Source: JBQTHP01 sp052389755 (lineage in GTDB: Bacteria; Pseudomonadota; Gammaproteobacteria; Steroidobacterales; Steroidobacteraceae). Taken from it: a stretch of 60,654 bases of DNA. The DNA lies in the NCBI GenBank assembly GCA_052389755.1, contig JBQTHP010000006.1, forward strand, positions 1 to 60,654, in the 5' to 3' direction. Position 1 is the first letter of the stretch; each line of letters opens with the position of its first letter. The notes beneath the pieces are model-generated. The model worked only from the letters and a program-made list of their open reading frames with translations. It searched no databases and was not told the origin of the DNA. Shown here piece by piece: positions 24,338 through 32,780 of the stretch. The translations under genes were made by a program, and so were the position numbers.

Positions 24338-25662
24338 TCGTCAGCGTGCAGCGCCGGCGCGAGCTCACCCAGGAGCCGGTCGAGCAGATCCAGCGCGTCG
24401 GTCAGCTCCTTCTCAGCGATCACAAGCGGCGGCGCGAGGAGCAGAAGGTTACCGCGGGCCGCGAACGAGACTCCGGATTCCATGGCCCTGAGCAGCAGGC
24501 GCTGCAGCGACTGGTGCATGTCCGGCCACGGCGAGAGCGGCTCACGGCTCGCGCGATCGCGCACCAGCTCGACGACCGCGAACAGGCCGTGCCCGCCGCG
24601 TACGTCGCCGATGACCGGATGCCGCGATTGCATCTGCCGAAGCCGATCGAACAGCTCGGCGCCGAGACGGCGCGAGCGCGCGATCAGATCCTCGCGCTCG
24701 TAGCTCTCGATGGCCGCGACGCCGGCGGCGCACGACAACGGATGACCGCAATAGGTGAGTCCCGTGTAGAGCATCTGCGGCTCGAGCGCGCGCGCAATGG
24801 GCGCGCAGACCACCACGGCGCCGAGCGGCGCGTGCGCACCGGTCAGTCCCTTGGCGAGTGTCATCAGGTCGGGCCGCGCGGGCTCGCCGTAGCGCTGCCA
24901 TGCGAACCATTCACCACATCGCCCGAAGGCGCTCATCACTTCGTCCGCGATCAGGTACACACCGCGCTGCCGTGTTCGCTCGCGCAGCGCCGGCCAGAAG
25001 TTTTCCGGCGCGACGATGCCATTGGTGCCTGCATTGGGCTCCATCATCACCGCCGCGACGTCGCCGGCTCCATGCTCGTCGATCAGCGTCGCGATGTGAG
25101 CCGCGGCGGTGGCGCCGCACGCTTCCGCGCTCGCCGTGCCGAACGGGCAGCGGTAGGCGTAGGGCGGCGGCGCGTGCAGGACCCGGTAGGCAGCCGCATC
25201 GACCTGCTGCGCCGTGCGCGTGTCGCCCGACAGCGCCATCGCGGCGTAGCTCGCGCCGTGATAGGAGCGGTCGCGCGTGATGATCCAGCCCCGCGGCTTG
25301 CCGCTCGCCTGGCGCGCGAACTTCACTGCGTGTTCGTTCGCGTCCGCGCCGCCGAGCGTGAAGAATACACGCCCGTGATCGAATCCCGATTTCTCCAGCA
25401 AAACTTCCGCAAGGTGCGCGCGCGCCTGCGCGCCCCAGGCGTTGGTCACGAAGCACAGTCTTGCCGCCTGCTCACGGAGCGCCGCCACCACGTGCGGATG
25501 CTGGTGGCCCAGGTTGCAGCATTCCGAGAGGCTGCTGAAATCGAGAATCGTGCGCCCGTCTGCGGTGCGCAGGCGCGCGCCCGCGCCGCCGACGATCGTG
25601 GGCGCGTCCCATTCCGTCTGCCTGCACCAGCTGTGCAGAACCGTTTCGCGTTCCGGGCGCAT
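24334..25662 (-). CDS. class III aminotransferase (amine/omega-amino acid)
   Basis: A 442-residue PLP enzyme. Motifs: FSSLSECCNLGHQHPHVVAAL, FTLGGADANEHAVKFARQASGKP, SYHGASYAAMALSGDTR, MEPNAGTNGIVAPE, LIADEVMSAFGRCGEWFAW and the Schiff-base lysine in LMTLAKGLTGAHAPLGAVVV. It resembles taurine/putrescine/beta-alanine:pyruvate aminotransferases rather than GABA-AT. It is coupled to the downstream aldehyde dehydrogenase by a 4-bp overlap, which suggests a deamination-oxidation pair. The amine substrate is not determined. Confidence 0.88.
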   Translation of the reverse strand: MRPERETVLHSWCRQTEWDAPTIVGGAGARLRTADGRTILDFSSLSECCNLGHQHPHVVAALREQAARLCFVTNAWGAQARAHLAEVLLEKSGFDHGRVFFTLGGADANEHAVKFARQASGKPRGWIITRDRSYHGASYAAMALSGDTRTAQQVDAAAYRVLHAPPPYAYRCPFGTASAEACGATAAAHIATLIDEHGAGDVAAVMMEPNAGTNGIVAPENFWPALRERTRQRGVYLIADEVMSAFGRCGEWFAWQRYGEPARPDLMTLAKGLTGAHAPLGAVVVCAPIARALEPQMLYTGLTYCGHPLSCAAGVAAIESYEREDLIARSRRLGAELFDRLRQMQSRHPVIGDVRGGHGLFAVVELVRDRASREPLSPWPDMHQSLQRLLLRAMESGVSFAARGNLLLLAPPLVIAEKELTDALDLLDRLLGELAPALHADE

Positions 25663-25697
25663 GCTCCGACGCCTGCCATGCCGGCCCCGCCGGATGG

Positions 25698-26447
25698 TCA
25701 GTTCGATAGTAGCTCAGCTGCGGCCAGCGCCGCGCCGATGACGCCTGCCTGACCGGCGAACTGCGCCGGGCGAACTTCCGCTTCTGCCTTGAGGAGCGGC
25801 GCGAACTCGTCGAACCGTTCGCTGACCGCGCCGCCGAGGATGAACAGGTCGGGCCAGAAGAGCCTGTGCATGTACGCGAGATACTCGTTCACGCGCGCGA
25901 TCCACGTCGGGAAGTCCAGGTTCAACGCGGTGCGTACCCGCGCTGAGGCCCACTCTTCGACGTCTGCGCCGTGAAGCTCGACGTGCCCGAACTCCGTGTT
26001 GGGCAGCAGCTCGCCGTCCAGGAATATGGCCGAGCCGATGCCGGTGCCGAACGTCAGCATGATGACGACGCCGCGAGCACCGCGTCCCGCTCCCCACCTC
26101 ATCTCCGCGATACCCGCAGCGTCGGCATCGTTCAGGAAGACGGTCGGACGCCCGATCGCTTTCTCGAGCAGCGCCGCGCCGTCGACACCGAGCCAGGACG
26201 CATCGATGTTCGCGGTGGTTCGCGCACGGCGGTGCTTGACGACGCCCGGATATGCGAAACCGATAGGGCCGCTCGAAGTCAGCCGTTCGACGACGCCGCG
26301 AACGGCATGCACGACCGCGTCGGGTGTCGAGGGCCGGGGCGTGCGCACGGACTCGAGCTCGGTCGTGAGGCGGCCGCCGTCCACGTCGACGATGCCGCCT
26401 TTTATGGAAGAGCCGCCGAAGTCGAGGCCCGTGAGGAGTGTCGCCAT
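25698..26447 (-). CDS. ppgK: ROK-family polyphosphate glucokinase
   Basis: A 249-residue ROK kinase. The phosphate loop GLDFGGSSIKGGIVDVDGG is at residues 7-25, the sugar-binding segment NDADAAGIAEMRWGAG is near residue 105, and GVVIMLTFGTGIGSAIFLDG follows. Early in the protein, RTPRPSTPDAVVHAV fits the polyphosphate/ATP glucokinase subgroup, which uses polyphosphate to phosphorylate glucose. It is an odd member of this strand run, lying between potI and an aminotransferase with only 12-35 bp gaps, and may be co-transcribed with them. Confidence 0.88.
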   Translation of the reverse strand: MATLLTGLDFGGSSIKGGIVDVDGGRLTTELESVRTPRPSTPDAVVHAVRGVVERLTSSGPIGFAYPGVVKHRRARTTANIDASWLGVDGAALLEKAIGRPTVFLNDADAAGIAEMRWGAGRGARGVVIMLTFGTGIGSAIFLDGELLPNTEFGHVELHGADVEEWASARVRTALNLDFPTWIARVNEYLAYMHRLFWPDLFILGGAVSERFDEFAPLLKAEAEVRPAQFAGQAGVIGAALAAAELLSN

Positions 26448-26459
26448 GCGGCCGATTCT

Positions 26460-27308
26460 CTACTCTCGCGCAGCTGTGGCAAGCTGCATCTCGGCTGCGC
26501 GTTTCTTCTCCTGCCTCCGCATCCAGATGGCGGAGGCGACGATGCCTAGCGCGACGATCAGCACCATCAGCGTCGCGAGCGCGTTCACGTCCGGGCTCAC
26601 GCCGAGCCGCACCTTCGAGAAAACTATCATCGGCAGCGTGTTCGAACCCGGTCCCGCGACGAACTGCGTGATGACGAGATCGTCCCACGAGAGCGTGAAT
26701 GCGAGCAGCCAGCCGGAGATGATCGCGGGCGCGATGAGCGGCAGCGTGATCCGGAAGAATACTTCGGCCGGCCGGGCTCCGAGGTCCATCGCAGCCTCCT
26801 CGAGCGACTCGTCGAACCCGGCAAGGCGCGATTGCACGACGATCGTGACGTAGGCGAGCGCGAACGTAATGTGCGCGATGGTGATGGTGAGGACTCCGCG
26901 CCCTTCAGGCCATCCGATCGCCTGCTCGAGCGCGACGAACAGCAGCAGCAGCGAAAGCCCGGTGATGACTTCCGGCATGACGAGCGGCGCCGTCGTCATG
27001 CCGGAGAGCAGCGTTCGTCCGCGGAACCGGCCGAAACGCGCGAGCACGAGACCCGCGATCGTGCCGAGCACGACCGCGCCCGTCGCCGTCATCGCGGCGA
27101 TCCGGATCGAGAGCCATGCCGCGTCCAGGATCGGCTCGTTCGAGAGCAGCGCCACGTACCACTTGAGCGTCGGCGAGTCGTCGGCATCCCACACGGTCAC
27201 GAGGCGCGAATTGTTGAACGACAGCACGATCATCGAGACGATCGGCACGTAGAGGAAGGTGAAGCCGACCGCGAGCGCGAGCCCCTGGAACCAGCCGCGC
27301 CCCTTCAT
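26460..27308 (-). CDS. potI: putrescine ABC transporter permease PotI
   Basis: A 282-residue inner-membrane permease with about six hydrophobic segments (FTFLYVPIVSMIVLSF, GAVVLGTIAGLVLARF, PEVITGLSLLLLFVAL, FALAYVTIVVQ and others). The EAA loop LEEAAMDLGARPAEVFFRITLPLIAPAIISG contacts the ATPase. It overlaps potH by 4 bp. Together with PotH it forms the channel of a putrescine importer. Confidence 0.94.
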   Translation of the reverse strand: MKGRGWFQGLALAVGFTFLYVPIVSMIVLSFNNSRLVTVWDADDSPTLKWYVALLSNEPILDAAWLSIRIAAMTATGAVVLGTIAGLVLARFGRFRGRTLLSGMTTAPLVMPEVITGLSLLLLFVALEQAIGWPEGRGVLTITIAHITFALAYVTIVVQSRLAGFDESLEEAAMDLGARPAEVFFRITLPLIAPAIISGWLLAFTLSWDDLVITQFVAGPGSNTLPMIVFSKVRLGVSPDVNALATLMVLIVALGIVASAIWMRRQEKKRAAEMQLATAARE

Positions 27309-28201
27309 GAGCCCGCCTCGATCGCCCGCTGCTGGTAGCGCTGGAAGAGCATGATCGGCACGACCAGCAGGATCAGCATCAGTATCGCGACCGCGCTGGC
27401 CACGGGCCAGTCGCGATTGGCGAAGAACTCATCCGACAGCACCCGGCCGATCATGAGCTGATCCGTGCGGCCGAGAAGCGACGGAATGATGTACTCGCCC
27501 ACCGCCGGAATGAACACCAGCAGCGAGCCCGCGATGATGCCCGGGATGGATTGCGGCAGCGTGATCCGCCGGAAGGCGGTGAACGGCTTTGCGCCGAGGT
27601 CCAGCGCCGCTTCGAGCAGCGTCGTGTCGTGCTTCTCGAGGTTCGCGTACAAGGGCAGGATCATGAACGGCAGATACGAGTAGACGATGCCGATGTACAC
27701 CGCGAAATCGGTCTGCATCATCGTGATCGGCTCGTCGATGACGCCGACCCACATCAGGACGTTGTTGATCACGCCGTTGCTCTTCAGCAGGCCGATCCAC
27801 GCGTAGACGCGCAGCAGGAACGAGGTCCAGAACGGCAGGATGATCAGCATCAGGAGCACGTTGCGCACCGTAGCGCTCGAGCGCGCGATGGCGTAGGCCA
27901 TCGGGTAGCCGATCAGGAGGCACAGCACCGTCGACACCGCGGCGACCTGCACGGAATACAGGTACGAGCTGGCGTAGAGGTCGTCCGTGAAGAGAAAGGC
28001 ATAGTTCACGAGGTGCAGCTTGATCGCGAGCACCTGATCGCCGGCCCACTCGAAAAGCGGTGCATACGGCGGCATCGCGATCCGGGAGTGGGAGAAGGAG
28101 ATCTTGAAGACGATGACGAATGGAATCGCGAAGAACAGCAGGAGCCAGACGTACGGCACGCCCACGACGAGCTGGCGGCCGAAGCGCTTGCTGAGAGTCA
28201 C
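27305..28201 (-). CDS. potH: putrescine ABC transporter permease PotH
   Basis: A 298-residue permease with a first membrane segment at LVVGVPYVWLLLFFAIPFVIVFKISFS and about five more. The EAA loop is LLEAALDLGAKPFTAFRRITLPQSIPGIIAGSLLVF. The segment between the first two helices (SHSRIAMPPYAPLFEW) is typical of PotH. It is coupled to potI by ATGA and lies 12 bp after potG. Confidence 0.94.
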   Translation of the reverse strand: MTLSKRFGRQLVVGVPYVWLLLFFAIPFVIVFKISFSHSRIAMPPYAPLFEWAGDQVLAIKLHLVNYAFLFTDDLYASSYLYSVQVAAVSTVLCLLIGYPMAYAIARSSATVRNVLLMLIILPFWTSFLLRVYAWIGLLKSNGVINNVLMWVGVIDEPITMMQTDFAVYIGIVYSYLPFMILPLYANLEKHDTTLLEAALDLGAKPFTAFRRITLPQSIPGIIAGSLLVFIPAVGEYIIPSLLGRTDQLMIGRVLSDEFFANRDWPVASAVAILMLILLVVPIMLFQRYQQRAIEAGS

Positions 28202-28213
28202 GCGCCCGGCCCG

Positions 28214-29335
28214 CTACTGCGTGAGCACCACGGGGCTCGAGGGGTGCCACGTGAGCCACACCGTTTCGTCCCACGAGATGCGGTCCTCCGCATGCCGGAA
28301 GACGTTCGGCCGCGTCACGCGCACCATCCTGCCGCTGTCGATCCTCACGAGATAGATCGACACGTCGCCCATGTACGCAATCTCCTTCACGACGCCGCGC
28401 ACCGCGTTCTCCTGCTCCTTCACCGCCTCGCGCCCGATCAGGACCTTCTCCGGCCGGATCGCCACCCACACCGTGGCTTCGGGCGGCGAGCTGATGCCGT
28501 GATCGACGAACACCGTGGTGCCGAGCTCCGGCGATTCGATGCGCACGTGGTCCGGCTCGTCCTCGATGAGTCGCCCCTCGAACATGTTCACCGAGCCGAT
28601 GAAATCCGCGACGAAGCGTGTCGCCGGGTATTCGTAGATATCGGTCGGCGTGCCGACCTGCACGATCTCCCCGTGGTTCATGACCCCGATGCGGGAGGCG
28701 AGCGTCATGGCCTCCTCCTGATCGTGCGTGACGACGATGAAAGTGACGCCGAGCTGCTCCTGGATGTTGATGAGCTCGAACTGGGTCTGCTCGCGCAGCT
28801 TCTTGTCGAGCGCGCCGAGCGGCTCATCGAGCAGCATCAGCTTCGGACGCTTTACCAGCGAGCGCGCGAGCGCCACGCGCTGGCGCTGCCCGCCGGAGAG
28901 CTGGTGCGGCTTCCTCCGGGCGTACGGGCGCATCTTCACGATGTCGAGGATGTCCCCCACCCGCTTCGCGATCTCCGCCTTCGCGAGCCCTTCCTGCTCG
29001 AGGCCGAAGCCCACGTTCTTTTCGACCGTCATGTGCGGAAACAGCGCGTAGGACTGGAACATCATGTTCACCGGGCGCTCGTAGGGAGGAATGCCCGTCA
29101 TGTCCCGGCCGTCGATGATGATGCGCCCCGTGGTCGACGCCTCGAAGCCGGCGAGCACGCGCAGGAGCGTCGTCTTGCCCGAGCCCGACCCGCCGAGCAG
29201 GCAGAAGATCTCGCCCTGCCTGACCTTCAGGGAAACGTTGTTGACGGCGACGAAGTCGCCGAACTTCTTGGTGACGTTCTCGATCCGGACGTAATCGCGC
29301 GCGCCCTCTCCCGCGCGCGTCGCGCCCGTCGTCAC
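28214..29335 (-). CDS. potG: putrescine ABC transporter ATPase PotG
   Basis: A 373-residue ATPase. Walker A is GGSGSGKTT, the Q-loop is MMFQSYALFPHMTV, the signature is LSGGQRQRVALARSL, Walker B is LMLLDEPLGALD, and the H-loop is VTHDQEEA. The C-terminal third is a TOBE regulatory domain (RPEKVLIG...). The GTG at 29335 overlaps the potF stop as GTGA and is preferred; another GTG at 29359 would give a longer overlap. Confidence 0.95.
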   Translation of the reverse strand: MTTGATRAGEGARDYVRIENVTKKFGDFVAVNNVSLKVRQGEIFCLLGGSGSGKTTLLRVLAGFEASTTGRIIIDGRDMTGIPPYERPVNMMFQSYALFPHMTVEKNVGFGLEQEGLAKAEIAKRVGDILDIVKMRPYARRKPHQLSGGQRQRVALARSLVKRPKLMLLDEPLGALDKKLREQTQFELINIQEQLGVTFIVVTHDQEEAMTLASRIGVMNHGEIVQVGTPTDIYEYPATRFVADFIGSVNMFEGRLIEDEPDHVRIESPELGTTVFVDHGISSPPEATVWVAIRPEKVLIGREAVKEQENAVRGVVKEIAYMGDVSIYLVRIDSGRMVRVTRPNVFRHAEDRISWDETVWLTWHPSSPVVLTQ

Positions 29336-30498
29336 CTGCCGGTCTTGAACTTCGTCCACGACCGCGTCAGCAGGCGCGTGAACTGCGGTGTCTCCGCGAG
29401 ATCAGGCACGAGCTTCGCCTTCACCTCCGGCGTCGGGTAGATGCTCGTGTCGTCGCGCACCTCGGGCTTCACGAGCTCGTACGACGCGGCGTTGCTGTTC
29501 GCATAGTTGACGAAGTTCGAATTCTTCGCGGCGACGTCGGGGCGCAGCAGGTAGTCGATGAACAGATGCGCGTTCTTCGGATGCTTCGCGTCCGCAGGGA
29601 TCGCGAGCATGTCGAAGAAAACGACCGCACCCTCCTGCGGAATATTGTAGTCGATCGTGAGGCCCTTGCCGGCCTCGACGGCGCGGTCGCGCGCCTGGAG
29701 CACATCGCCCACCCAGCCGAGCGTGAGGCACACCTCGCCGTTCGCGAGGTCATCGATGTACCTCGAGGAGTGCACGTAGCGCACGTTCGGCCGGATCTTC
29801 ATCAGCACGTCTTCGGCCGCCTTCAGGTCCTCCGGTGCTTCGCTGTTCGCGTCCTTGCCCAGATAGATCAGCACGGTGCCGACCACCTCGGAAGGCGCAT
29901 CGAGGATCGTCACACCGCAGTCCTTGAATCTGGAGATGACGGCCGGGTCGTAGAACATGCGCCAGCTCTCGACCGGCGCGTCGGGCATGCGCTCCCTGAT
30001 CTTTTCGACGTCGTAACCGACGCCCGAGGTGCCCCAGAGGTAGTTCACCGCGTATTCGTTGCCCGGGTCGTGAAGGGCGACGCGCTGCGCGATCTCCGGA
30101 TCGACGTTCTTCAGGTTCGGCAGCAGCGACTTGTCCAGCTTCTGGAACACGCCGGCCTTGATCTGCCGTTCGAGGAACGAGGCAGACGGCACGACGATGT
30201 CGTATCCCGTGTTACCCGCCAGCAGCTTCGTCTCGACGACCTCGTTCGAGTCGAACACGTCGTACGTGACGTCGATGCCCGTCTCGTTCTCGAAGTCGGC
30301 GATCACGCTCTCGTCGACGTAGTCCGACCAGTTGTAGACGTTGAGCACCTTCTCGGCGTCCGTCTCCGGTGCCGCCGCACCGCCGGCGTCGGGCGCCTGA
30401 TCGGCCGGTGGAGCTTCCTCGGCAGGACGTCTGTCTCCGCAGGCGGTCAGGACAACGACGAGGCAGACGGTGGCGGTCAGCGTGCGTACGGACATCAT
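29332..30498 (-). CDS. potF: putrescine-binding protein PotF, predicted lipoprotein
   Basis: A 388-residue periplasmic binding protein. The core from about residue 50 (KVLNVYNWSDYVDESVIADFENETGIDVTYDVFDSNEVVETKLLAG) is the classic PotD/PotF start, with the aromatic YNWSDY that cages the amine. It ends in an ordinary PotF C terminus. The N terminus carries a lipobox (LTAC, Cys20) followed by a Glu/Pro/Ala-rich linker, so the protein is probably membrane-anchored, unlike the soluble E. coli PotF. It is the first gene of the pot set. Confidence 0.95.
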   Translation of the reverse strand: MMSVRTLTATVCLVVVLTACGDRRPAEEAPPADQAPDAGGAAAPETDAEKVLNVYNWSDYVDESVIADFENETGIDVTYDVFDSNEVVETKLLAGNTGYDIVVPSASFLERQIKAGVFQKLDKSLLPNLKNVDPEIAQRVALHDPGNEYAVNYLWGTSGVGYDVEKIRERMPDAPVESWRMFYDPAVISRFKDCGVTILDAPSEVVGTVLIYLGKDANSEAPEDLKAAEDVLMKIRPNVRYVHSSRYIDDLANGEVCLTLGWVGDVLQARDRAVEAGKGLTIDYNIPQEGAVVFFDMLAIPADAKHPKNAHLFIDYLLRPDVAAKNSNFVNYANSNAASYELVKPEVRDDTSIYPTPEVKAKLVPDLAETPQFTRLLTRSWTKFKTGR

Positions 30499-30544
30499 CG
30501 GTTTGTTCCCCGGCGGAGTTCACCGCATAGCTTACAGTGAAGAG

Positions 30545-30570
30545 GGCTGAAGGCTGAAGGCTGAAGGCTA
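30545..30570. repeat. GGCTGAA heptamer tandem repeat
   Basis: Three perfect copies of GGCTGAA (30545-30565) and a partial fourth run into the stop codon of puuA (30568-30570). They occupy the 69-bp gap between potF and puuA. The 7-bp period is shared with the boundary elements at 8966, 32693, 44489 and 51514. Confidence 0.75.
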
Positions 30571-31908
30571 AACGTTCAAGAGAAGATGCTCTCGTTCCCA
30601 GGAGCTGATGACCTGCAGGAAGACCTCGAACTCCGACTCCTTCACCAGTGTGAAGGCCGACACGAACGCCTCGCCGAGCAGCTTCACGAGCGGCTCGCAC
30701 TCGCGGAGCCGCGGTAACGCTTCGTCGAGCGAGCGCGGCAGACCGAAGGGAAGGTCGTGCGCGCTGCCGATGACGGGCTCGGAGGGCTGCACGCCCTCGA
30801 TCATGCCGAGATACCCGCAGGCGAGCGACGCGGCGATCGCGATGTATGGGTTCGCGTCCGAACCCGCCACGCGATTCTCGACGCGGCGGGCCTCCGCATT
30901 CGAATTCGGCACGCGCAGGCCCGCGGTGCGATTGTCGTAGCCCCACTGCACGTTGATGGGCGCAGTCTGGAAGCGGGTCAGGCGCCGGTAGGAATTCACG
31001 TTCGGGCACAGCAGCGACATCGCCGCAGGCAGGTATTTCTGCAGGCCGCCGATGAACGCGAAGAAGAGCTGCGACGGCGTGCCATCCGTGTTCGAGAAAA
31101 CGTTCTTGCGCGTTTTCCTGTCCACCACGCTCTGGTGGATGTGCATGGCGCTGCCCGGCTCCTTGGCGTGCGGCTTCGCCATGAACGTTGCGTACATCTT
31201 GTGCCGGAGCGCCGCCTCGCGCGCCGTGCGCTTGAAGAGGAAGGCCTGATCCGCGAGATCGAGCGGATTGCCGTGGATCAGGTTGATCTCCATCTGCGCC
31301 GGGCCGTCCTCATGGATCAGCGTATCGACCTCGATGTCCTGGTCCTCGCAGAACTGGTAGAGATCATCGAACAGCGGATCGAACTCGTTGACCGCCGCGA
31401 TGCTGTAAGACTGGCGGCCGGGTTCGGAGCGACCCGAGCGACCGACCGGCGGCTTGAGCGGATAGTCCGCATCGATGTTCGGCTCGACGAGATAGAACTC
31501 GAGCTCCGGGGCGATCACCGGCTCCCACCCGCGCTGCGCGTACAGCTCCAGCACGGTGCGCAGGACGTGTCTCGGCGCCATCGTCACGCGCCGGCCATCC
31601 GCATAGAAGCAATCGTGGATCACCTGCGCCGTCGGCTCCGCGGCCCACGGCACGCGGCGCGCCGTTTTGGCGTCGGCCTTGAGCACGATGTCAATCTCCG
31701 CCGGATCCATCGCCTCCGACGCGTCGACGGGATAATCGCCGGTCACGGTCTGCAGGAAAATGCTCTCCGGGAGGCGTAATCCCTCGTCTTCCGCGAACTT
31801 CTCGGCCGGCATGATCTTGCCGCGCGCGATGCCGGCCATGTCCGGAATGATCGCTTCCACCTCGGAGATGCTGTGATCGCGGAAAAACTGCTGCAGTTCG
31901 TTGGCCAT
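30568..31908 (-). CDS. puuA: gamma-glutamylputrescine synthetase (glutamine-synthetase family)
   Basis: A 446-residue glutamine-synthetase-fold enzyme. The catalytic-domain motifs are visible: ELEFYLVEPNID (metal-binding Glu), EDGPAQMEINL, GSAMHIHQSVVD (His of the metal site), NSYRRLTRF, and GYDNRTAGLRVP with VENRVAGSDANPYIAIAASL. It lacks the C-terminal adenylylation tail of GlnA. PuuA ligates glutamate to putrescine with ATP as the first step of the Puu pathway. Context (puuD, puuB and potFGHI) supports this over other GS-like ligases. It is 12 bp downstream of puuD. Confidence 0.93.
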   Translation of the reverse strand: MANELQQFFRDHSISEVEAIIPDMAGIARGKIMPAEKFAEDEGLRLPESIFLQTVTGDYPVDASEAMDPAEIDIVLKADAKTARRVPWAAEPTAQVIHDCFYADGRRVTMAPRHVLRTVLELYAQRGWEPVIAPELEFYLVEPNIDADYPLKPPVGRSGRSEPGRQSYSIAAVNEFDPLFDDLYQFCEDQDIEVDTLIHEDGPAQMEINLIHGNPLDLADQAFLFKRTAREAALRHKMYATFMAKPHAKEPGSAMHIHQSVVDRKTRKNVFSNTDGTPSQLFFAFIGGLQKYLPAAMSLLCPNVNSYRRLTRFQTAPINVQWGYDNRTAGLRVPNSNAEARRVENRVAGSDANPYIAIAASLACGYLGMIEGVQPSEPVIGSAHDLPFGLPRSLDEALPRLRECEPLVKLLGEAFVSAFTLVKESEFEVFLQVISSWEREHLLLNV

Positions 31909-31920
31909 GGAAAGATTCTT

Positions 31921-32682
31921 TCATCCTGACCTGAGTTGCGCGCGCTCACGGCTCGCCGCGCCGAACGCGGCAAACAGGGCACGCGAGAGAGAGTTGCTCA
32001 TCACCTGCCATTCGGGATGCCACTGCACCGCGAGCGCGAAGCGCGGCGCACCGCGCACCCTGAACGCTTCGATGACGCCGTCCGTCGCTCGCGCTTCGAC
32101 GAGAAGCCCGTCGGCCAGACGGTCGACGCCCTGCGAGTGCAGGGAATTGACGCGCACGCGATCGGTGCCCGCGAGCGCCCGCAGCAGCCCGCCCGGCTCG
32201 AGCAGGATGTCGTGCGCCGGCCCGTACTGCACCTCGAGCGCCGCTTCCGCATCCTCGCGGTGGTCGAGATTGCCGCGCACGTCCTGCAGTTTCTGCGCGA
32301 GCGTGCCGCCGAACGCGACGTTCATCTCCTGAAAGCCGCGGCAGATTCCGAAGACCGGCACTCCCGCCTTGACGGCTTTCGGGATCAGCGGAAGAGTCGT
32401 CGCATCCCGCTCCGGGTCGTGCACCGTGCCCGTCTCGCTCGCCGCGCCCTGATAGCGTTGCGGTTCGACGTTCGACGGGCTTCCGGTGAACAGAATCCCG
32501 TCGACGTGCTCCAGGAGCTCGTCGAGATCCAGCTCATCGCCCAGCGCCGGCACGAGGAGCGGGACAGCACCTGCGCCGTCGATGACCGCGCGGATGTATT
32601 TCTCCCCGACCGCGTGAAAGGGGTGCAGGCCGATGATCCGGCGATCCGCAGGCAGCGCGATGACTGGGCGTTTGAGCGGCAT
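31921..32682 (-). CDS. puuD: gamma-glutamyl-GABA hydrolase (class I glutamine amidotransferase fold)
   Basis: A 253-residue enzyme. It begins RPVIALPADRRIIGLHPFHAVGEKYIRAVIDGAGAVPLLVPALG, standard for the family. The nucleophile Cys is in FGICRGFQEMNVAFGG, and the His-Glu pair is in VQWHPEWQV. PuuD releases GABA and glutamate from gamma-glutamyl-GABA, the last Puu step. It is the first gene of the minus-strand run and is divergent from puuB across 98 bp. Confidence 0.94.
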   Translation of the reverse strand: MPLKRPVIALPADRRIIGLHPFHAVGEKYIRAVIDGAGAVPLLVPALGDELDLDELLEHVDGILFTGSPSNVEPQRYQGAASETGTVHDPERDATTLPLIPKAVKAGVPVFGICRGFQEMNVAFGGTLAQKLQDVRGNLDHREDAEAALEVQYGPAHDILLEPGGLLRALAGTDRVRVNSLHSQGVDRLADGLLVEARATDGVIEAFRVRGAPRFALAVQWHPEWQVMSNSLSRALFAAFGAASRERAQLRSG

Positions 32683-32692
32683 GATCGAATCG

Positions 32693-32725
32693 ACTTCCGC
32701 CTTCCGCCGAAGTCCGCCGAAGGCG
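32693..32725. repeat. heptamer/inverted repeat in the puuD-puuB divergent region
   Basis: Units ACTTCCG and CCTTCCG are followed by their approximate complements. A 7-bp stem CGCCTTC (32698-32704) pairs with GAAGGCG (32719-32725). The element takes up a third of the 98-bp divergent promoter region between puuD and puuB. It could belong to the boundary-repeat family or be a regulator site such as for a PuuR-like repressor; the sequence alone does not decide. Confidence 0.5.
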
Positions 32726-32780
32726 CGTATTAGACCACACGGCGCGCCGCTTCGGCCTCTACAATTGAGCAGAAAACGCC

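Noticed and set aside
27551..29440. 629-residue plus-strand frame over potH and potG
   Set aside because: It is an antisense shadow rich in Arg, His and Asp without any domain.
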